A stretch of DNA of 64,000 bases from Cognataquiflexum aquatile (GTDB lineage Bacteria > Bacteroidota > Bacteroidia > Cytophagales > Cyclobacteriaceae), in contig NZ_QMIK01000001.1 in NCBI RefSeq assembly GCF_003316845.1, forward strand, positions 1,240,001 through 1,304,000. The letters run 5' to 3'. The translations under genes and the position numbers were made by a program. Below, in pieces: positions 57,664 to 64,000 of the stretch; position 1 is the stretch's first letter, and each line of letters opens with the position of its first letter. A model generated the notes under the pieces. It saw only the letters and a program-made list of their open reading frames with translations, did not search any database and had not been told where the DNA came from.

Positions 57664-58248
57664 ATGGAATTCAAAGCCATTCACCCCAGATCTGTTTCTT
57701 TCCTAATGCTTCTTTTTATGCTGTTTTTTGCTGTTTCATGCAATTCCCCGGAAGTTCAACCTCAGCAACAATCCGAAGTAATTTGGGATGCTGAGCAAAA
57801 ACTCAAAGACTTGGGCATAATCTTGCCGGAGGCAAGTTCTCCTGTGGCCAATTATGTCAATGCGGTTAGAAGCGGCAACCTTCTTTTTCTTGCCGGAAAA
57901 GGTCCGGGCTTACCGGATGGCACTTTTATAACAGGAAAAGTAGGCCAAGACCTGACTATAGAGGAGGGAAAAGAAGCCGCCCGTATGGTGGCAATCAACC
58001 AACTCGCTGTTCTAAAAGCTGAATTGGGAGATTTAAACAAAGTCAAAAGGATCGTAAAAGTTTTGGGTATGGTGAATTGCAATTCCGATTTTACCCATCA
58101 GCCACAGGTCATCAATGGATTTTCCGACTTGATGGTGGAAGTTTTTGGCGAAAAAGGAAAACATGCAAGATCCGCTGTCGGCATGAATGCCTTGCCAATG
58201 AACATTGCTGTAGAAGTGGAATTGATAGTGGAGATTGAAGACAATTAA
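57664..58248 (+). CDS. RidA-family (YjgF/UK114) lipoprotein
   Basis: A 194-residue protein with an N-terminal lipoprotein signal (FLMLLFMLFFAVSCNSPE, lipidated Cys near residue 27) joined to a RidA-like domain (about 45-190). LKDLGIILPEASSPVANYVNAVRSGNLLFLAGKGPGLPDG and VAINQLAVLKAELGDLNKVKRIVKVLGMVNC follow the YjgF_endoribonuc-like/chorismate-mutase-like subfamily. The usual catalytic Arg is in the HARSAVGMNALPMN stretch. Cytosolic RidA hydrolyses imines; a lipid-anchored, exported copy is odd and may act on other substrates in the envelope. It converges by 4 bases with the next gene. Confidence 0.85.
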   Translation: MEFKAIHPRSVSFLMLLFMLFFAVSCNSPEVQPQQQSEVIWDAEQKLKDLGIILPEASSPVANYVNAVRSGNLLFLAGKGPGLPDGTFITGKVGQDLTIEEGKEAARMVAINQLAVLKAELGDLNKVKRIVKVLGMVNCNSDFTHQPQVINGFSDLMVEVFGEKGKHARSAVGMNALPMNIAVEVELIVEIEDN

Positions 58249-59552
58249 TGTTTGATCCCTACACTCAACTGAAAGTAGGGATTGGACATGTAGCTTGCCA
58301 TAGGCAGGTCAAGCAGTTTGTAATTGGCCAACGGAATTTCATAACCCCCATTTATTCCAAACATAATTTTGGAGGAGTGGTTTTGTGAAAAAGGAACCCC
58401 GTAAGCAATAAAAACTTCCGGTTTGGCCATCAAGCCACCCTTGCGCAAAAATGCATCATGAAGAGGCTCTTCAAATAATCTTGGAAAATCCGGCTTATCA
58501 TTACTGATGAGACTGTAACGGATATTGCCATAACCGAGTCCCCCTGTTCCGCCCAATTCAAGATTTTTTCTTTCAAAAAATTTCAGGCCTACATTTCCAT
58601 AAATACGCAGGCTATTTAAGGTATGGCTTCTAGATTCATCTGCCTCACCCGAAAGTCCAAGATTGTAAAAATCAAGTCCATAAAGAAGTCCCCGGCTTTC
58701 TCCCAATACCTTCAAACCGATGTTGTTTGGTCTTCCTTTGAATGGGGCAAGCCCATTTGCAACAAGAACTTCATTGAATCCATCTGGTTTGGTAAAATGA
58801 AACCCATAAACAAAATGGCCACCGATAGCGGCATCTTTATAAAAAAAGTTATGGTCAGGAATGGTAATACCCGCTCCCATTCTGATAAATGCCCCACTTT
58901 GGGCGCTGTTAAATCTGATACCATTCAGTTTCCAGGAATCTTCAAAAGGGCTAAAGGAATATCCAAATCTTGCCATGAGCTCAATCGCTTCTTCTCTTCC
59001 GGGGATCGGCACATCATAACTCATCTGAAACCCGATTTCAGTCAAGAACCCTGTCATATTCAAAGATCCTTTGTGAAGGTTGCCATCTCTAAGGATAAAA
59101 CCATGCTCAGGATTTTCAAAAAAGGTTTCGAGATTTTGAGCGGGATTTTCCTTCAACATCTGGAAATTGAGAAATCCTGTCCCCACAGACATGTAATGAA
59201 TCAATTGAAAATTTCCTTCTTCAGTAAAGGCAAATCCGACATTCAAATAAAATCTGGTACTATGGTAATCAATAACATATCCATCAAAATTGGATCTTGG
59301 CCCACTGTTTTGAAAAAGCTCCAATCCCAGGATAAAGTCATTGAACCTAGTCAGATATCCAAAACTCAGGTTGGAATAGCTGTTTCTCATCTGGGAAAGA
59401 CCTTTGTTGGCGAGCATTTGGTTAAACTCCCTTAGGTTTGCCCCTGTTTTGCCATAGGTCATATACATGGTAGTCCTATTGGACTTCGGGGACTGGGAAA
59501 AAGCAGAAAATACAAAAGATAGCGAAAGCAGCAGTACCAAGAAAAACCTCAT
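58245..59552 (-). CDS. Predicted outer-membrane protein, unknown function
   Basis: A 435-residue protein from ATG 59552 (MRFFLVLLLSLSFVFSAFSQSP), a clear signal peptide; the frame to 59612 would put 20 residues before it. The mature part is rich in Gly and aromatic residues in alternating strands (LSFGYLTRFNDFILGLELFQNS, RFYLNVGFAFTEEGNFQLIHYMSVGTGFLNF) and ends NPYFQLSVGIKH. I read it as a beta-barrel of about 16 strands. No family name comes to mind. It lies downstream of the histidine kinase on the same strand with its own -7-like element. Confidence 0.65.
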   Translation of the reverse strand: MRFFLVLLLSLSFVFSAFSQSPKSNRTTMYMTYGKTGANLREFNQMLANKGLSQMRNSYSNLSFGYLTRFNDFILGLELFQNSGPRSNFDGYVIDYHSTRFYLNVGFAFTEEGNFQLIHYMSVGTGFLNFQMLKENPAQNLETFFENPEHGFILRDGNLHKGSLNMTGFLTEIGFQMSYDVPIPGREEAIELMARFGYSFSPFEDSWKLNGIRFNSAQSGAFIRMGAGITIPDHNFFYKDAAIGGHFVYGFHFTKPDGFNEVLVANGLAPFKGRPNNIGLKVLGESRGLLYGLDFYNLGLSGEADESRSHTLNSLRIYGNVGLKFFERKNLELGGTGGLGYGNIRYSLISNDKPDFPRLFEEPLHDAFLRKGGLMAKPEVFIAYGVPFSQNHSSKIMFGINGGYEIPLANYKLLDLPMASYMSNPYFQLSVGIKH

Positions 59553-59569
59553 ACTAATTAGTTTGCCTC

Positions 59570-59577
59570 CAAAATTA
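59570..59577 (-). promoter_or_regulatory. Candidate -7 element for the outer-membrane protein gene
   Basis: Minus-strand TAATTTTG matches TAnnTTTG exactly, 18 bases before ATG 59552, which supports that start. No paired upstream TTG. Confidence 0.3.
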
Positions 59578-59614
59578 AAATGAAAGCGGTAATCGCTAAC
59601 TCCCTTTTTCAATT

Positions 59615-62600
59615 TTATGGTTTAAGGTATTTGAGTATTTTGGTATAAAGATTATCAGGGTTAAACGGCTTGCTGATGTAATCATCCATTCCCACTTTAT
59701 CCAATTGTTCTTTCACTTCGATCAACGATGAAGCAGTCAATGCAATTATGGGAACGCTCTTCTTTTTTTGATCGTCCATGGTTCGGATAAATTCAGCAAC
59801 TTGGAAACCATCCTTTTCAGGCATCTGCAAGTCAAGCAAAATAAGGTTAAAATCCTGTTTGAGGTATGCCTCAATGGCTTCATTTCCGTCGTTTGAAATC
59901 ACTACATTTTTTACCCCCCATTTATGGAGAAATTTTTTGATCATGATCTGGTTTACCAGGTTATCCTCTGCTACCAAAATACTTGCATCCTCCATGAACT
60001 TTAATCCATCCGAATGGTCATTCTGTGATAGGATTGCCTTCGTTTGGGGTTTTTCAAATATTGCAGTAAAAGTAAATCTTGTTCCTCCTTCTTCTCTTTG
60101 GTAGGCTTTGATCTCCGCTCCAAATAGCTGAACCAATCTTTTGACAATGGCAAGTCCAAGACCTGTTCCACCATATTTTCTTGTTGTGGCGGCACTTGCC
60201 TGGGTAAATGCCTCAAAAACCAAGTCAAGCTTGTCTTTTGGAATGCCGATACCCGAATCTTCGAAGTCAAACCGAATCGCAATTTTTCGGTCGTCTTCAT
60301 TTTCATTGGTAAGCTTTATTTTGATAAACCCCTTTTCGGTGAATTTTACAGCATTGGAAACCAGATTATTCACTATTTGACCCAACCTTACAGGGTCTCC
60401 AATAAGGTTTTGAGGGAGGGAAGGGTCCGCTTCAAATACCACATTGAGTGCTTTTTCCCTTGCCTGATAAGAATAGGAATGAAGGATTCTGTTAAAAACA
60501 TTGTTCAGTTCAAAATTGACTTTTTCAAGTTCTACTTTCCCTGAGTCAATTTTGCTGTAATCCAAAATATCATTGATCAATCCCAACAAGTTTTCTGCTG
60601 AAAACTGCAATGTTTTCAAATTCTCAAGCTGGTCAGGGCGCGGGTCATCTTCGATCAGAAGGTGTGCCATTCCGATCACCGCATTCATCGGTGTCCTGAT
60701 CTCATGGCTCATGATGGACAGGAATTGAGACTTAATGGTGGAAGCCTGTTCTGCTTTTTCTTTGGCATGGAAAAGCTCTTTTTGGGCTTCTTTGAGCTTT
60801 GTAATATCCCTTGCAATTCCAGTATAATACATTTTTTTCCCTTCCTCATCAGTCACCAACTTACCATTGGAACTGAATACCCTGTAATCTCCGGCCTGGT
60901 GTCTAAGCCGGAACTCGAGATATTGGTTTTCCCTAAAAAAATTCGGCTCTGATTTGCTTCTTTCAGCGAATACAAAAAGGTCATCCGGATGTAAAAAATC
61001 CGTCAGTCTTTTCCGCATTACCTCTTCGGAAGGATAGCCTAAAAATTGCTTTACATTTGGAGAGATGTAAGTCAGGGTCATTTCCAAATCGAGTGAGAAA
61101 ATTATCTCAGTGGACTCTTCTACAAGTTTCCTGTATTTTTCTTCATTTTTTCTGAGGTTTTCTTTGGCTTGATGCTCCTCATTGATATCCCTCAAAATCC
61201 CAAGGGCATACTCGATCTCTCCTCCGTACATGATCGGTCGGACGGTGATCTCATATACACGGCGACGGAATACTAAATGCTTTTGAATAATCTCATTTTT
61301 GAGCAATGCCCTGGTGACAATGGGCTGGATTTCGTTGAGATTGCCGGGATGGACTTCTGCGAGTGTTTTTCCCTCAAAATCAGAGGCAGTCATACCCCAG
61401 TCGGCAAAATTAGTTCCCTGTGCAACTATGTATCTGAGATCCCTATCAATCAAAAAGATGCTTGTCCCAGGAATATTGGAAGCCAAAACCCGGTATCTTT
61501 CCTGACTGCGAAGGATCTCTTCACGGTTGTTTTTCCTTTCCGTGATATCCTGAAGGATACCTTCATGGACAAAAATCCTTCCTTCGGAATCATAAACTTC
61601 TCTCGTTCTGTCCTCCACCCAACGGTAAGATCCATCACCTTTTCTGATTCTGTATTCTCCCGAGTAAGCAGGTATACCGTTTTCATTCTCTTTGGCATAA
61701 TGGTAATCCAAAAGCCGGATGACATCATCGGGGTGTATCAAATCCAGAATGCTGGTTTTTGAGTTGACCAGCTTTGAAGAATTATAACCGAATTGCCTGA
61801 TGTTTTCAGTTATATAGAGGATTCTGAAATTTTCATTTGGGTCCACTGTAAACAATACGGCAGGACTGTTTTCAACGATCATCTGGGCCTTTCTGGCAAT
61901 GGCTTCCTGTCTGACCTGAAGAGATAAGTTCCGGATCACAAATGAATATCCGATTTTCTCTTTTTCATCATTTAAAAAATGTTGGACAGAGACTTCATAA
62001 GGATCTACAACTCCGGTCCTAAGTCGGAGCTGCATCTGTTTGGTTATACCCTCATTGGATTTCAGGCTATTTAAAAACCTCTCCAAGGTATTGGAGTCCT
62101 CGAAAATAAACTCAAAAAGGTCAGTTATTTTCCCTTGGAAGTTTTCATTTTCTCCGATTTTACACTCTTTTAAGCCCGCTTTGTTGATGTAAATAATTTT
62201 GAGTGAACCGTCTGTCACTACAATAGGGTCATCCACTTGGGTCAGAATCTGGGACTGAAGTTTCAGATAGTTTTCCGCATCTTTTTTGTGGGTAATGTCA
62301 GAACAATACCCAAAAACCTCAACGTCTTCACTATTCTCTATTTCCCTTACCTGGATGGTGAAACTTATAAATTTCTCTTTTCCCTCAGTTGTGAATATGC
62401 TGAACTCTCCGTATGTGGTGCTTTTGGTATTGACAGCTAATTTCAATCTTTCAAGAAATTCTCTCCGATCCCCTTTTTTAATTTTTTTCAAAAATCCTGC
62501 TAAATCGGAGGAATAAATATTCTCATCCAATTCGAATATTCTTTTCAACCCTGAAGAATAAAATATTCTCCTCTTGGTATTGCTGAATCTCCAAGAGCCG

Positions 62601-63940
62601 GATTTTGCCAATATCTCTGTAGAGGCTAGAAGCTTTTCATTTCTTTCCAGTCTCTTTTTGATCGCTCTATTGATAAAACTTCCCGCATAGACGTCTCCAA
62701 GCTGCCTGAGGACATATTCATCTTTTTCGTGCCATGCCCTTTTCTCATGGACGGCATCCAATCCAAAAAATCCAATCAGTTTGTTTTCAGAAAAAATCGG
62801 AATCAGGACAAAAGATTTTATACCCTGTTGCTGGTATATTTCTTTTTCTGCTTCAAATTTTTCGGGCATAAGATCTACATCCGGTACCACCAAAATCTCC
62901 CCTTTTCTAAGAGATTCGATAGTAAGATTCTCGGCTGTGATCGGCAGATTTTTTAGGTATTGAATCTGGGGTTCAATTCCCACAGCAGTCCACTCGTAGA
63001 CATTTTCAATTTCCTGGAGGTCATCATGGACAATAAAAATATATGCCCTGTCAGCTTTTTCAAATTCACCCAACATTTTCAAAGACAATTTGAAAACCTG
63101 GTCAACCTGATTATAACCTGCATTGACAAACTTAGCTGAAATTCTATTGATCAGATTCTCAAGCTCATATCTTTTTTGAAGTGATTTTTTGGCTTTCCAA
63201 TAAGCCGTTATATCTCTTGCACTGAAAAGGATTCCGTTGATATTGGGATCATCCAGTAAATTTCTACTGTAGCTTTCAATATAAACCTTCTTTCCATCAG
63301 GGATATTGATCCAAAAATTGATGTTTATTTCAGATTTTGAGGTAAAAATCTGATCCAATTCTCCCTCATCTATTTTTATAATTCCTTCCGAAATAAAATC
63401 TCTGAAAGATTTTCCGATAATTCTTGATGGGTCAACACCCAATTTATCGATAACAGCTGCACTTATAAACTTATACTTTCCCTCCCCATCCAAAATCGCA
63501 ACCATATCATGGCTATGTCGCAAGACACTGGAAACAAAATTAAGGTCATTGATGATCGTATTTTGCTCCAAATATGATCCTTCGCCAGGAAATCCCTCCA
63601 ATCTATTCTCTGGTTTCTTTCCAATAGCAGCACAAAACCGCTGATTATGATCCCCGAATATCTTTCTGAATTCCCAATTGTAATCCAAAGCGATTCCTTC
63701 CACACTTATCAGAGGAGAAAAATAGACTCCATCGGCTAATTCGCCTTTTGAAAAAAAACCATGGACAAGATTTTTTATTTCTTCAGTACAAAAAATTTCT
63801 TCCCAACTTGAAGTAGGCACAAAGAAGTTTTTCTTGAAGTAATCATTCAAAAAAATGTCATTTCCTTCAGAAAAAACAACAACAGGCTCCTGTATTTGAT
63901 TAAAAAAACCTAAAATATCTAATTTTTTGACTACACTCAT
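59615..63940 (-). CDS. Soluble multi-PAS/GAF hybrid sensor histidine kinase
   Basis: A 1441-residue protein with no membrane helix, so probably cytosolic. Rough order: N-terminal PAS-like (1-130), PAS (about 145-260, VAILDGEGKYKFISAAVIDKLG), GAF (265-425), five more PAS segments (about 435-560, 565-690, 695-815, 820-940, 945-1065), HisKA with the phospho-accepting His in FLSIMSHEIRTPMNAV (about 1090), HATPase (about 1190-1310, with GIGIPKDKLDLVFEAFTQ and GTGLGLAIVKRLVQLFG), and a receiver domain (about 1320-1441, LVAEDN, LLDLQMPEKDG, SKPFNP). It can thus autophosphorylate and pass phosphate to its own receiver. The receptor input may be redox, light or small ligands; no HAMP is present. Output partner unknown. 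Bases 63941-64000 upstream hold no recognised feature. Confidence 0.93.
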   Translation of the reverse strand: MSVVKKLDILGFFNQIQEPVVVFSEGNDIFLNDYFKKNFFVPTSSWEEIFCTEEIKNLVHGFFSKGELADGVYFSPLISVEGIALDYNWEFRKIFGDHNQRFCAAIGKKPENRLEGFPGEGSYLEQNTIINDLNFVSSVLRHSHDMVAILDGEGKYKFISAAVIDKLGVDPSRIIGKSFRDFISEGIIKIDEGELDQIFTSKSEININFWINIPDGKKVYIESYSRNLLDDPNINGILFSARDITAYWKAKKSLQKRYELENLINRISAKFVNAGYNQVDQVFKLSLKMLGEFEKADRAYIFIVHDDLQEIENVYEWTAVGIEPQIQYLKNLPITAENLTIESLRKGEILVVPDVDLMPEKFEAEKEIYQQQGIKSFVLIPIFSENKLIGFFGLDAVHEKRAWHEKDEYVLRQLGDVYAGSFINRAIKKRLERNEKLLASTEILAKSGSWRFSNTKRRIFYSSGLKRIFELDENIYSSDLAGFLKKIKKGDRREFLERLKLAVNTKSTTYGEFSIFTTEGKEKFISFTIQVREIENSEDVEVFGYCSDITHKKDAENYLKLQSQILTQVDDPIVVTDGSLKIIYINKAGLKECKIGENENFQGKITDLFEFIFEDSNTLERFLNSLKSNEGITKQMQLRLRTGVVDPYEVSVQHFLNDEKEKIGYSFVIRNLSLQVRQEAIARKAQMIVENSPAVLFTVDPNENFRILYITENIRQFGYNSSKLVNSKTSILDLIHPDDVIRLLDYHYAKENENGIPAYSGEYRIRKGDGSYRWVEDRTREVYDSEGRIFVHEGILQDITERKNNREEILRSQERYRVLASNIPGTSIFLIDRDLRYIVAQGTNFADWGMTASDFEGKTLAEVHPGNLNEIQPIVTRALLKNEIIQKHLVFRRRVYEITVRPIMYGGEIEYALGILRDINEEHQAKENLRKNEEKYRKLVEESTEIIFSLDLEMTLTYISPNVKQFLGYPSEEVMRKRLTDFLHPDDLFVFAERSKSEPNFFRENQYLEFRLRHQAGDYRVFSSNGKLVTDEEGKKMYYTGIARDITKLKEAQKELFHAKEKAEQASTIKSQFLSIMSHEIRTPMNAVIGMAHLLIEDDPRPDQLENLKTLQFSAENLLGLINDILDYSKIDSGKVELEKVNFELNNVFNRILHSYSYQAREKALNVVFEADPSLPQNLIGDPVRLGQIVNNLVSNAVKFTEKGFIKIKLTNENEDDRKIAIRFDFEDSGIGIPKDKLDLVFEAFTQASAATTRKYGGTGLGLAIVKRLVQLFGAEIKAYQREEGGTRFTFTAIFEKPQTKAILSQNDHSDGLKFMEDASILVAEDNLVNQIMIKKFLHKWGVKNVVISNDGNEAIEAYLKQDFNLILLDLQMPEKDGFQVAEFIRTMDDQKKKSVPIIALTASSLIEVKEQLDKVGMDDYISKPFNPDNLYTKILKYLKP

Positions 63941-64000
63941 GAATCAGGGATAGAATGCCAGCTCAATTTGAAATGATAGCTTCTGCTTGGGTAACCGGGG

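Overview
The window reads as chromosomal DNA of a Bacteroidota bacterium, most likely a gliding Cytophagales member close to Cyclobacteriaceae (the family is inference). Support comes from a GldC homologue, a type IX secretion cargo with a C-terminal sorting domain, a large TonB-dependent receptor with a carboxypeptidase-like N-terminal domain, several lineage-typical small proteins (DUF4920-, DUF3098-, DUF983-like), a methionine synthase split into two genes, and promoters of the Bacteroidota type (TAnnTTTG with an upstream TTG). I see no rRNA, tRNA, CRISPR array, phage or insertion sequence. Almost everything is housekeeping or envelope biology.

Layout. 1-5.8 kb: end of a response regulator, corA and a 1492-residue repetitive secreted protein. 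5.9-8.3 kb: proBA. 8.3-15.8 kb: small envelope and redox genes, including an alkaline phosphatase, a DUF4920 / cytochrome c'-like / small-protein operon, msrA and a methyltransferase. 15.9-23.8 kb: an LtaS-like phosphotransferase facing a minus-strand operon (response regulator, HEAT membrane protein, processive GT2 synthase, TPR/YaiO-like outer-membrane barrel, unknown anchored protein) that looks like a polysaccharide synthesis and export system. 24-28.5 kb: three consecutive amidohydrolase-fold exported proteins, only the middle one with intact metal ligands. 28.6-32 kb: YbjQ-like protein, SAM-I riboswitch, metY and metX. 32-39.6 kb: lyase-fold and hypothetical proteins, pdeM, ftsX-DUF3098-truB-ribF, a CoA-transferase pair and gldC. 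39.8-48 kb: TonB receptor, SulP transporter plus carbonic anhydrase, Crp/Fnr regulator, SDR and universal stress protein. 48-51.7 kb: Na/Pi symporter, PepSY protein and PagL-like lipid A deacylase. 51.8-57.5 kb: metH (two genes), metF and HMG-CoA lyase on the minus strand behind a second SAM-I riboswitch. 57.7-64 kb: RidA-like lipoprotein, outer-membrane protein and a very large multi-PAS hybrid histidine kinase.

How the parts connect. Two separate transcription units of methionine synthesis (metYX; metH/metF) carry SAM-I aptamers, so the window holds much of a SAM-feedback regulon. The 15.9-23.8 kb operon has the parts list of a Pga-like exopolysaccharide machine without a recognisable deacetylase. 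A shared 12-bp TGATnnnnATCA palindrome occurs in two intergenic regions and could be the target of a Crp/Fnr-family protein such as the one encoded here. The two most interesting leads are the polysaccharide operon with its unknown 404-residue protein, and the amidohydrolase trio with two apparently metal-less members.
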